64,000 nucleotides of DNA. Origin: Flavobacterium lacus. Lineage in GTDB: Bacteria; Bacteroidota; Bacteroidia; Flavobacteriales; Flavobacteriaceae. The stretch is from contig NZ_QLSV01000004.1 of NCBI RefSeq assembly GCF_003268815.1, forward strand, positions 62,001-126,000. Reading direction: 5' to 3'. The position numbers and the translations under genes are program-made. Position 1 is the first letter of the stretch, and each line of letters begins with the position of its first letter. This document shows, in pieces, positions 1 to 7,519 of the stretch. The notes below the pieces were generated by a model. The model had not been told where the DNA came from. It was given only the letters and a program-made list of their open reading frames with translations, and searched no databases.

Positions 1-288
1 TACTTTTACCGACCTAATAATCGATTCGTTAGGAGAAGGATAAAGCGTCCATTCAGACCCATTAAATTCTAATAAACCATCATTATTGGCAAAAAACATA
101 ACATTTTGTTTGTTTTGAGCAATCATCCAGTTTTGATTGGCGGCTTTATACGTACTTGGTGAAAATTTTATAATAGGTGGTAATTCTTGTGAAAACCCTA
201 CCAAAGGCAATATAAAAATAGAGCACTTTGAAATCCAGTTCAATAGAAGCAACTGTCTCTTTTTAAGATTAAAAAGTTTATTAAGCAT
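1..288 (-). CDS. two-component-regulator propeller (LuxR-type) protein, N-terminal part
   Basis: The gene runs off the left edge; only its first 96 codons are present, read leftwards from an ATG at 288. A hydrophobic signal segment ending in VGFSQE is followed by residues such as NWMIAQ and NNDGLLEFNGSEW. This is the look of the first blade of the two-component-regulator propeller found at the N-terminus of Flavobacterium LuxR-type or histidine-kinase sensors (family knowledge). The DNA-binding or kinase half would lie outside the window and cannot be confirmed. It is divergent from the HMA gene. A near-consensus -7 box with one mismatch lies at 314-321 on the minus strand. Confidence 0.7.
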   Translation of the reverse strand, partial: MLNKLFNLKKRQLLLLNWISKCSIFILPLVGFSQELPPIIKFSPSTYKAANQNWMIAQNKQNVMFFANNDGLLEFNGSEWTLYPSPNESIIRSVKV

Positions 289-360
289 ACGGATAGTAAT
301 CGTTTTGAAACTATAAAAATACAACATTATACCATTATAATTAAATAAAATTGAATTCTT

Positions 361-378
361 ATGTGACTTTTATCACAT
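361..378. promoter_or_regulatory. Crp/Fnr-family binding-site-like palindrome
   Basis: ATGTGA-N6-TCACAT is a perfect 6+6 inverted repeat matching the classical TGTGA-N6-TCACA Crp consensus. It sits in the 137-bp divergent region. Its centre (369.5) is about 41.5 bp upstream of the start site predicted from the -7 box at 399-406, the position of a class II activator. The spacing argument assumes transcription begins 5 nt after the box, as at rnpB in this window. Confidence 0.6.
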
Positions 379-398
379 TTCTTATTTAAGTAACAATC

Positions 399-406
399 TA
401 ACTTTG
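399..406 (+). promoter_or_regulatory. -7 box TAacTTTG of the HMA gene
   Basis: Exact match to the Bacteroidota TAnnTTTG -7 element, 19 nt before the start codon. No convincing -33 TTG is present, which fits an activator-dependent promoter served by the palindrome at 361-378. Confidence 0.65.
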
Positions 407-425
407 TAAGATAAATAACTAAATA

Positions 426-692
426 ATGAGAACTTCATTAACTGTTCAAAATTTGAAATGTCATGGATGTGCAAACACAATCACTAAAAAATTAAATAGA
501 ATGAAATCAGTTTCCAATGTGATAGTGGATTCAGAAGAAAACACCGTGATTGTATCGTATGTAAAGGAGGAAGATCTGGATGGAATAAAATCTAAATTAG
601 CCAAATTAGGTTATCCCGAAGTAGGCGAAACTAATTCATTAGGTGAAAAAGCCAAATCGTATGTGAGTTGTGCGATGGGAAGAATGAGTTAG
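426..692 (+). CDS. heavy-metal-associated (HMA) domain protein, CopZ-like
   Basis: An 88-residue cytoplasmic protein that is essentially one HMA domain. The metal-binding loop LKCHGCANTI near residues 11-20 supplies the CxxC cysteine pair, followed by the helix and beta strand typical of CopZ or MerP. Such proteins bind Cu(I) or other soft metals and pass them to ATPases or regulators (family knowledge); the metal here is not predictable. A C-terminal extension carries a further Cys (SYVSCAMG), unusual for plain CopZ. No metal ATPase is adjacent. The stop overlaps that of the convergent YhhN gene by 4 nt. Confidence 0.85.
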   Translation: MRTSLTVQNLKCHGCANTITKKLNRMKSVSNVIVDSEENTVIVSYVKEEDLDGIKSKLAKLGYPEVGETNSLGEKAKSYVSCAMGRMS

Positions 693-1348
693 ACTTTATT
701 ATTTATCAAAACACTTTTTACAATAAAAAATTGAGCACCTAAATACGTACTCATTATCAAAAATGAACTCATTGGTAATGGTGTGTAGAATTTGTTAATC
801 GCTAAAATACTATCTGAAACAACAAATAACACAGCACCAATTAACACCAAAAGATTGGCTGGTTTTTTCCATTCAAAATAGGCTTTGATAGTGATTAAGA
901 GCATTGTGGAAATTACAAAGGCATAAAAGGAAACCGATATTTTCATTTCGTTTATCGAGGACCACAATACACTTAAAATTCCAAAAAGATAAATCAATAC
1001 AATTGGCATAAAACGCAAATAAGTTTTAGACTTATTGATTTTAATTTGTTTATCGAATAAGAAAATATAAACTAAATGAGCAATTAAAAACGAGACTAAC
1101 CCAGTAATAAAAAAGAGTATGTTTTTATCTGCAAAAAGTAATAAAACATCGCCAATCCAAGAAAAAAATAAAGCACAAAGTAGAATTTTTCGTGTTTTAA
1201 ATTCTTCAGAAATAGACACCAAGGCTATTAAAAAAGGTATTAGTAATGGTTTCAACCACCACGCAAAATCTTCTTTTCCTGAAATCAATAAGAATAAGTA
1301 TAACAAGCAAATAACAATAAAACTGCGTGTATATTTTTTTACCTTCAT
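689..1348 (-). CDS. YhhN/TMEM86-family lysoplasmalogenase-like membrane protein
   Basis: A 219-residue, almost entirely hydrophobic protein with about eight membrane segments. The two acidic motifs of the YhhN family are visible: FSWIGDVLLL in the first third and FVVSDSILAINKF near the C-terminus. Characterised members hydrolyse the vinyl-ether bond of lysoplasmalogens; whether this one does is unknown. Its start overlaps the stop of the upstream sterol-desaturase-family gene by one base (TAATG), so the two are probably translationally coupled and both act on membrane lipids. Confidence 0.85.
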   Translation of the reverse strand: MKVKKYTRSFIVICLLYLFLLISGKEDFAWWLKPLLIPFLIALVSISEEFKTRKILLCALFFSWIGDVLLLFADKNILFFITGLVSFLIAHLVYIFLFDKQIKINKSKTYLRFMPIVLIYLFGILSVLWSSINEMKISVSFYAFVISTMLLITIKAYFEWKKPANLLVLIGAVLFVVSDSILAINKFYTPLPMSSFLIMSTYLGAQFFIVKSVLINNKV

Positions 1349-2625
1349 TAGTAATTGATAGATTTTGAGGCACTTCTGAAACCTGCAAATTCATAAGTAG
1401 AAAAATAATACGAAAACCCAAAGGAAGTCAAAAAGTAAAACCCTACTGCGTAATTACTAAATAGAAATAGTGAATTTAGTCCAAACCAATCACCGTAAAA
1501 AAACACAATTCCAAAACCCAAAAGCAATCGATATAATTCAAAAAAGTAAGCATTTGGATTCGTATCCATCAATTCGGTGAGACTGTAAATGGTTATAAAA
1601 ATGAACATACCGTATATAAAAATAGTCGGCAAACCGATTGTTCCGATATGCGCAAATAAATAACTCACAAATCCCAACGTTATCAAAAGTTGCACAATTG
1701 AGTAATAGGTTAAAAATTTAGAATGTTTTGGATTGTATTTTTCAAAAGCATACACATCGTCAATTTTGTGAACGGGATATTTTTCTTCAAAACCTTTCGG
1801 TCTCCAACCAGTTGGTTTAAACCAAATGGTAAATTTATCTTTCCAATTTTCTGCACGCCAAGCATCTTGCATCAGTAACCACAAATGTTGAAAATTAATT
1901 TTAATTGGATTCCACGTTTGAGCGGGTCTTGTAATTCCATATACAGCCGGAACTTCTTTTAATTCTTCCTGAAAAGTGCCAAACCATTTATCCCAAAATA
2001 TAAAAATTTGTCCGTGGTTTTTGTCTAAATATTCTTTGTTAATGGCATGATGAACTCGGTGATGCGAAGGCGTAACAATGATTTTCTCTAAAAACCCCAT
2101 TTTGCCAATGTGTTTAGTGTGATACCAAAATTGCAAAAACAAATGCAGCGGAAGAACAATGGCAATCACTGTTGCCGGTACACCTAAAAAGGCTGCAGGA
2201 ATCAATAAAAAAGTAAATAAATTTACGAAAGAAGAAATGGATTGACGCAAAGCACAACTTAAATTAAATTCTTCGCTGCTGTGATGAATCGCATGTTTGT
2301 TCCAAAAAATATTGATTTGATGCGACCAGCGATGCGTCCAATACCCATAAAAATCAATGACAAAAAAGGCAATTAGGTAGGTAAGAACTGTATTTTCAAT
2401 TGTAAAAATTGCCACTTTTGAAACCATCCAATCATATGTTAAAATCGAAATGCTGATTCCTAAAACGTCTTTAACGGCATTTGTAATTCCGGAACTCAAA
2501 CTCGAAACGGTATCCATCAAAGGAGCAGTATCGTTTCCTCTAAAAAATCCATACGCTTTTTCTATCACAATTAGTAATAGAAATGCCGGCATGGCAATCA
2601 CGAGTATTTTTCCGTATTCTTCCAC
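1348..2625 (-). CDS. sterol desaturase / fatty acid hydroxylase family protein
   Basis: A 425-residue integral membrane protein of the di-iron hydroxylase superfamily. The histidine clusters that bind the iron pair are clear: HRWSH at residues 98-102, HAIHH at 111-115 and HRVHH near 190, with a further H in NHGQIF. The C-terminal third adds several more membrane segments beyond the catalytic core, as in many Bacteroidota members. The family oxidises sterol, fatty acid or alkylglycerol chains (family knowledge); the substrate here is unknown. It forms a unit with the downstream YhhN-type gene, and AGMO-like ether-lipid cleavage is a reasonable hypothesis. Confidence 0.87.
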   Translation of the reverse strand: MEEYGKILVIAMPAFLLLIVIEKAYGFFRGNDTAPLMDTVSSLSSGITNAVKDVLGISISILTYDWMVSKVAIFTIENTVLTYLIAFFVIDFYGYWTHRWSHQINIFWNKHAIHHSSEEFNLSCALRQSISSFVNLFTFLLIPAAFLGVPATVIAIVLPLHLFLQFWYHTKHIGKMGFLEKIIVTPSHHRVHHAINKEYLDKNHGQIFIFWDKWFGTFQEELKEVPAVYGITRPAQTWNPIKINFQHLWLLMQDAWRAENWKDKFTIWFKPTGWRPKGFEEKYPVHKIDDVYAFEKYNPKHSKFLTYYSIVQLLITLGFVSYLFAHIGTIGLPTIFIYGMFIFITIYSLTELMDTNPNAYFFELYRLLLGFGIVFFYGDWFGLNSLFLFSNYAVGFYFLTSFGFSYYFSTYEFAGFRSASKSINY

Positions 2626-2631
2626 TATTTT

Positions 2632-2907
2632 TTAGATGATTTCTGCACTCAAACCGGCTTCCAACAACTGTGTGCATTGTGGTTTTAGTTCATCAAAGTC
2701 TCCGGTTTTTACAGTGCATTTTCCTTTATAATGAACCAAAATAGCACATTGTTCGGCTTGTTCGCTGGTGTGACTACAAACGCGAATTAATGTATCAATC
2801 ACATGATCAAAAGTGTTGACATCATCATTAAATAGCACAATTTCGTTGTTAATGCCAACGGCTTCTTCGACTAAAACTTCTTCTTGAATTTTTTCTATCG
2901 TACTCAT
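2632..2907 (-). CDS. clpS: ATP-dependent Clp protease adaptor ClpS
   Basis: A 91-residue protein with the ClpS core: IVLFNDDVNTFDHVIDTLIR near the N-terminus, where the NDDxNTxxxV motif binds N-degron residues, and AILVHYKGKC further on. ClpS bridges N-end-rule substrates to the ClpA/ClpC chaperone. It lies 37 nt downstream of prmA and 6 nt upstream of the sterol-desaturase-family gene on the same strand, so it is probably co-transcribed with prmA. The prmA-clpS pairing is common in Bacteroidota. Confidence 0.93.
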   Translation of the reverse strand: MSTIEKIQEEVLVEEAVGINNEIVLFNDDVNTFDHVIDTLIRVCSHTSEQAEQCAILVHYKGKCTVKTGDFDELKPQCTQLLEAGLSAEII

Positions 2908-2944
2908 TTTATTTTAGTTAAAAAGTAATTCTGAATTATAAACT

Positions 2945-3778
2945 CTAATTTCTATATCTCAAACTAACCCAATTATTACGTTCAATTGTTTTCTCCAATT
3001 TTAAACCTAAATTTTGACAACATTCATCAATGGCTGGAATATCTTCGCTATAAAATCCACTCAAAAATAATAAACCATTTTGATTTAAGCAATTAACATA
3101 GCGATTCATATCGTTCAAAAGAATATTTCGGTTGATATTGGCGATAATCACATCATATTTTTGATCCAACAACAACGAAGCATCCCCTTCATAAACGGTG
3201 ACGTGATCACAATTATTTCGCTCTGCATTTTCAATCGAATTCAAATAGCACCAATTATCAATGTCAATCGCATCAATAGGTTTAGCACCTTTCATTTCGG
3301 CTAAAATGGCTAAAATGGCGGTTCCGCAACCCATATCCAAGGTTTTTTTACCAACTAAATCGGTTTCTAATAAGTGTTGAATAACCATGTGCGTTGTTTC
3401 GTGATGACCAGTCCCGAAACTCATCTTTGGTTCGATAATAATATCAAACTCAGCATCTGTTTTTGGATGAAAGGGTGCACGAACATGGCATTTTCCATCT
3501 ACATCAATCGGTTCAAAATTTTTCTCCCATTCTTCGTTCCAATTCACTTGTTCAATTTCTTCCACAACATATGAAATGATAAATTCGGGTGAAGTTAAGA
3601 TGAAAATATCCTCCAAAATATCGGCTGTCCAATGGTCTTTTTGAACATAAGCTGTTACACCAAATTCGGTTTCAATAAAGCTTTCAAAAGGCTTTTCGCC
3701 CAATTCGGCCACTAAAATTTCGCAACCTAATTCTTTCGGTTCAACCGTAAAATGGTATCCTAAATATATATTTGACAT
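2945..3778 (-). CDS. prmA: ribosomal protein L11 methyltransferase
   Basis: A 277-residue SAM-dependent methyltransferase. The PrmA signature FGTGHHETTHM precedes the SAM-binding loop LDMGCGTAILAI, and VIIANINRNILL corresponds to the NxxxN catalytic-region motif. The N-terminal substrate-recognition domain is present, as in full-length PrmA. It modifies ribosomal protein L11. The gene has its own -7 box 13 nt upstream and leads the prmA-clpS unit. Confidence 0.95.
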   Translation of the reverse strand: MSNIYLGYHFTVEPKELGCEILVAELGEKPFESFIETEFGVTAYVQKDHWTADILEDIFILTSPEFIISYVVEEIEQVNWNEEWEKNFEPIDVDGKCHVRAPFHPKTDAEFDIIIEPKMSFGTGHHETTHMVIQHLLETDLVGKKTLDMGCGTAILAILAEMKGAKPIDAIDIDNWCYLNSIENAERNNCDHVTVYEGDASLLLDQKYDVIIANINRNILLNDMNRYVNCLNQNGLLFLSGFYSEDIPAIDECCQNLGLKLEKTIERNNWVSLRYRN

Positions 3779-3791
3779 TTTGTTTTTTTTG

Positions 3792-3799
3792 CAAAGGTA
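3792..3799 (-). promoter_or_regulatory. -7 box TAccTTTG of prmA
   Basis: Exact TAnnTTTG on the minus strand, 13 nt before the prmA start, giving a very short leader. Confidence 0.6.
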
Positions 3800-3839
3800 A
3801 CAATCCCTTCACAATACTTTTACATTACAAAAATTAAAT

Positions 3840-3847
3840 TACTTTTG
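3840..3847 (+). promoter_or_regulatory. -7 box TActTTTG of the porin gene
   Basis: Exact TAnnTTTG, 23 nt upstream of the porin ATG, in the 92-bp divergent spacer shared with prmA. Confidence 0.6.
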
Positions 3848-3870
3848 CCGAGCAATCACAACTACTACAA

Positions 3871-5088
3871 ATGAAAACTAAATTTCTACTTTTATTTTTG
3901 TTAATATCTTTATTTTCAATTGCTCAAGATATTAAATTTAGTACAAAAGACAACGATTTAAAATTAGCCACTTTGCCCTATTATAACTATGGTAGGGGGT
4001 TGGGTTTGACCTCTCCGGATAGTATTTTTCAACTCAACATTCGTTTTAGAATGCAAAATAGAATGGGTTTTTTGAATAATGAAGACCAAGAAGATGCTTT
4101 TGAAGGGCAAGTGAGACGTTTGCGTTTGCGTTTTGATGGTTATGTTGGAAATCCTAAATTCTTGTATGCTATTCAATTATCTTTTGCTCCCGGCGACGTA
4201 GGAGAAATTGAAGCAGGTGAAAATATCAATATTATACGTGATGCCGTCATGTTTTATCGACCCAATAAACATTGGAGTTTTGCTTTTGGTCAAACAAAGT
4301 TGCCGGGAAATCGTCAACGTGTTAATTCTTCGGGAGCTTTACAGTTAACTGATCGTTCAATTAATAATGCTCGTTTTAATATCGACCGTGATTTTGGTTT
4401 TCAAACGTATTTTCTAAATGAAAAGAACGAGCAATTTTCGTATAATTTAAAGTCGGCAATCAGTACCGGAAATGGTCGAAATGTAACCAAAAGTCCTGAT
4501 GATGGTTTTGCTTTAACCGGACGAATCGAGCTTTTTCCGATGGGAGCTTTTGCTAAAGACGGAACCACTTTTGAAGGGGATATTGCCCGTGAACAAAAAC
4601 CAAAATTATTGCTGGCAGGCACGTTTCATAGAAATGTAAAAGCTCGTCAATCGCAAGGTCAATTAGGTTCCGATTTGTTTGAAAAAAGAACCATGGAGTC
4701 ACTTTTTGTGGATGCGATGTTAAAGTACAACGGTTGGTCTTTGATGAGTTCTTACATGAATCGGACTTCTGAAAATCCTTTCGCCTTTAATCCAGAAGAT
4801 GCAACCGATTTTAATTATGTTTATATTGGAGAAGGTTTTGATTATCAGTTGAGTTATTTGTTACGAACTAATTACGAACTTATCGGGCGTTTTTCTACCC
4901 AAAAAGTCAATGAAGACATTCGTGCGTTTACGCCAAATACAAGACAATATAGTGTTGGTGTAACCAAATATTTCTGGGAACACGCTTTCAAAATTCAATC
5001 TGAATTTACACTGGACGATTTAACTTATTTTGACGGAAGTAGCAAAACCAATTGGTACATTCGCTTTCAAGTTGAAATCGGAATCTAA
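3871..5088 (+). CDS. phosphate-selective porin O/P family outer-membrane protein
   Basis: A 405-residue protein with a signal peptide ending ISLFSIAQ. The body matches the OprO/OprP family: FRMQNRMGF early, VRRLRLRFDGYVGNPKFLYAIQ, then a run of alternating amphipathic strands ending in FQVEIGI, a classic C-terminal beta-signal. It is expected to form a 16-18-stranded anion-selective outer-membrane channel (family knowledge); substrate specificity is not readable. It is monocistronic, with its own -7 box and a downstream hairpin terminator. Confidence 0.88.
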   Translation: MKTKFLLLFLLISLFSIAQDIKFSTKDNDLKLATLPYYNYGRGLGLTSPDSIFQLNIRFRMQNRMGFLNNEDQEDAFEGQVRRLRLRFDGYVGNPKFLYAIQLSFAPGDVGEIEAGENINIIRDAVMFYRPNKHWSFAFGQTKLPGNRQRVNSSGALQLTDRSINNARFNIDRDFGFQTYFLNEKNEQFSYNLKSAISTGNGRNVTKSPDDGFALTGRIELFPMGAFAKDGTTFEGDIAREQKPKLLLAGTFHRNVKARQSQGQLGSDLFEKRTMESLFVDAMLKYNGWSLMSSYMNRTSENPFAFNPEDATDFNYVYIGEGFDYQLSYLLRTNYELIGRFSTQKVNEDIRAFTPNTRQYSVGVTKYFWEHAFKIQSEFTLDDLTYFDGSSKTNWYIRFQVEIGI

Positions 5089-5114
5089 CTAGTTATTTTA
5101 TATCAAATAAATCG

Positions 5115-5147
5115 AGCGGTTATTTTTTTTTAAACTTAACCGCTTTT
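5115..5147 (+). terminator. intrinsic terminator after the porin gene
   Basis: AGCGGTTA (5115-5122) pairs with TAACCGCT (5137-5144), with an A/T-rich loop, followed by TTT. Confidence 0.6.
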
Positions 5148-5174
5148 GTGTTTTTCACTTTCCAAGAATATCCC

Positions 5175-5182
5175 TATTTTTG
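5175..5182 (+). promoter_or_regulatory. -7 box TAttTTTG abutting guaA
   Basis: Exact TAnnTTTG ending only 3 nt before the guaA ATG. If this box is used, transcription starts at or next to the start codon. Confidence 0.55.
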
Positions 5183-5185
5183 CCC

Positions 5186-6715
5186 ATGCAACACAACGTA
5201 CTTATTTTAGATTTTGGTTCGCAATACACACAACTTATTGCGAGAAGAGTTCGGGAATTAAACATATTCTGCGAAATTTTTCCTTATAACAAAGTTCCCG
5301 AAGATTTGTCAAGCTTTAAAGCCACAATTCTTTCCGGTAGTCCTTTTTCTGTTCGAGCAGATGATGCTCCACATCCTGATCTATCTCAAATTAGAGGTAA
5401 AATGCCTTTGCTTGCCGTTTGTTATGGTGCTCAATATTTAGCCCATTTTGATGGTGGCGAAGTAACTCCTTCCAACACCCGCGAATACGGCAGAGCCAAT
5501 TTGAGTTATGTAGATGATCACGATACGTTTTTTGAAGAAGTGGCTCTCAACAGTCAAGTTTGGATGAGTCATAGTGATACCATCAAAAAATTACCAACCA
5601 ATGGCATTTGTTTGGCCAGTACAAAAGATGTAGAAAATGCAGCGTATCGTATTGATGGTGAAAAAACGTATGCCATTCAATTTCATCCCGAAGTGTATCA
5701 TTCTACCGATGGAAAACAAATGTTAGAAAACTTTTTAGTTCGAATTGCAGAAGTGCCTCAGAATTTTACACCCAATGCTTTTGTAGAAGAAATTGTAGCC
5801 GAATTACAAGAAAAAATCAAAGGAGATAAAGTAGTTTTAGGTCTTTCAGGTGGAGTAGATTCTACCGTAGCAGCCGTTTTATTAAACAAAGCTATCGGCG
5901 AAAATTTGTATTGTATTTTTGTGAATAATGGTTTATTGCGTAAAAATGAATTCCAAAATGTATTGGATCAATACAAAGGAATGGGCTTAAATGTAAAAGG
6001 GGTAGATGCCGCCGATCGATTTTTAGATCAATTAGCCGGAATTGAAGAGCCGGAAGCCAAACGCAAAGCCATCGGACGCGTTTTTATAGAAGTTTTTGAT
6101 GACGAAGCCCACCGAATTGAAGACGTGAAATGGTTAGCCCAAGGAACAATTTATCCGGATGTAATTGAATCTATTTCTGTAAAAGGACCATCAGCAACCA
6201 TAAAATCCCATCATAATGTAGGAGGTTTACCAGATTTTATGAAATTAAAAATTGTGGAACCGTTGCGAATGTTGTTTAAAGATGAAGTGCGTAGAGTAGG
6301 AGCTTCTCTCGGAATTGACCCTGAATTATTGGGAAGACATCCTTTTCCTGGACCTGGATTATCAATCCGAATTTTAGGCGATATAACAAAAGAAAAAGTT
6401 CGTATATTGCAAGAAGTTGATGCTATCTTTATCGAAGGTTTAAAATCACACGGACTTTATGATAAAGTATGGCAAGCCGGTGCAATTTTACTTCCGGTGA
6501 ATAGCGTAGGAGTAATGGGAGATGAACGTACCTACGAAAAAGTAGTCGCGTTAAGAGCCGTTGAATCAACTGATGGAATGACCGCCGATTGGGTTCATTT
6601 ACCGTATGATTTCTTGATGAAAATATCAAACGAAATCATCAATAAAGTTAGAGGAGTGAATCGTGTAGTATATGATATCAGTTCAAAACCGCCGGCAACG
6701 ATTGAGTGGGAATAA
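5186..6715 (+). CDS. guaA: GMP synthase (glutamine-hydrolysing)
   Basis: A 509-residue enzyme converting XMP to GMP, the last step of guanine nucleotide synthesis. The N-terminal class I glutaminase domain has its nucleophile at Cys79 (LLAVCYGAQ) and the FHPEVYHS histidine/glutamate. The ATP pyrophosphatase domain has the PP-loop [10 protein letters not shown]. The C-terminal dimerisation domain ends with KPPATIEWE, as in the family. I chose the ATG at 5186 over a TTG at 5180 because GuaA proteins begin immediately before VLILDFGSQ. The LysM gene follows 18 nt later. Confidence 0.97.
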   Translation: MQHNVLILDFGSQYTQLIARRVRELNIFCEIFPYNKVPEDLSSFKATILSGSPFSVRADDAPHPDLSQIRGKMPLLAVCYGAQYLAHFDGGEVTPSNTREYGRANLSYVDDHDTFFEEVALNSQVWMSHSDTIKKLPTNGICLASTKDVENAAYRIDGEKTYAIQFHPEVYHSTDGKQMLENFLVRIAEVPQNFTPNAFVEEIVAELQEKIKGDKVVLGLSGGVDSTVAAVLLNKAIGENLYCIFVNNGLLRKNEFQNVLDQYKGMGLNVKGVDAADRFLDQLAGIEEPEAKRKAIGRVFIEVFDDEAHRIEDVKWLAQGTIYPDVIESISVKGPSATIKSHHNVGGLPDFMKLKIVEPLRMLFKDEVRRVGASLGIDPELLGRHPFPGPGLSIRILGDITKEKVRILQEVDAIFIEGLKSHGLYDKVWQAGAILLPVNSVGVMGDERTYEKVVALRAVESTDGMTADWVHLPYDFLMKISNEIINKVRGVNRVVYDISSKPPATIEWE

Positions 6716-6733
6716 TTTTTAAGATCAATAAAG

Positions 6734-7489
6734 ATGAAGAAGTTTTTGTTTGGAGCAATGATATTGCTAAGCCCCCAAATCACTTTTTCTCAAACTGTAG
6801 TCAAACCCGGAATGGATACTGTGAAACACACAGTAACTTCGGGTGAAACTGTTTTGGATATTTCAAAAAAATACGTCGTTGATCCTGCCGAAATTTACAG
6901 AGCCAATCGATTTGCTATAGATGGCGTTACAGAAGGCATGGTATTGGAGTTTTATGCTCCACAAAAATCACCGGTTATTGAAATTGCGAAAGAAAATTAT
7001 ACTACCGAAGTAGTTTCAAAACAACCAGAGATGATGCTCATGAATAAGATTGAAGTCCCAAAAAAGACTCAAAAATCAGAAGCAAAAGTTACTAAAGTAA
7101 CTAACAGAGTGAATCACAAAGTTAAATCAGGAGAAACACTTTATGGGTTATCTAAATTGTATAACGTTTCGGTTGATGAATTAAAAAATGCAAATACTAT
7201 TTTAATGAATAATAATTTGCAAGCGGGTCAAACACTAAAGATTCCTGATGGCACAATTGTTGGTAATAACCAAATGGATATTGTGGCTGAGACAAAAAAC
7301 AATATTCAACCCTCATCGATTAATCAAAAATCAGAGGAAATTTTTAAACATACAGTTGCCCCTAAAGAGACACTTTATGGTTTATCAAAAAAATATAACG
7401 TGTCGATTGATGATATTATCAATCAAAACGAAAAAGCGCTAAAGAATGGATTACAAGCGGGTCAAGTTTTAACAATTAAAGCCAAATAA
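6734..7489 (+). CDS. secreted protein with three LysM domains
   Basis: A 251-residue protein with a signal peptide ending ITFSQ and three LysM repeats. They begin at VKHTVTSGET (about residue 30), NHKVKSGETLYGLS (about 130) and FKHTVAPKETLYGLS (about 205), and the last runs to the C-terminus. LysM domains bind the glycan strands of peptidoglycan, so it is probably periplasmic and wall-associated. No catalytic domain is visible. It lies between guaA and a second LysM protein with similar repeats, suggesting duplication and a shared role. Spacing to guaA (18 nt) suggests co-transcription. Confidence 0.85.
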   Translation: MKKFLFGAMILLSPQITFSQTVVKPGMDTVKHTVTSGETVLDISKKYVVDPAEIYRANRFAIDGVTEGMVLEFYAPQKSPVIEIAKENYTTEVVSKQPEMMLMNKIEVPKKTQKSEAKVTKVTNRVNHKVKSGETLYGLSKLYNVSVDELKNANTILMNNNLQAGQTLKIPDGTIVGNNQMDIVAETKNNIQPSSINQKSEEIFKHTVAPKETLYGLSKKYNVSIDDIINQNEKALKNGLQAGQVLTIKAK

Positions 7490-7519
7490 CTGCGTTTAAA
7501 AAAGCACAAACCTACAAGA

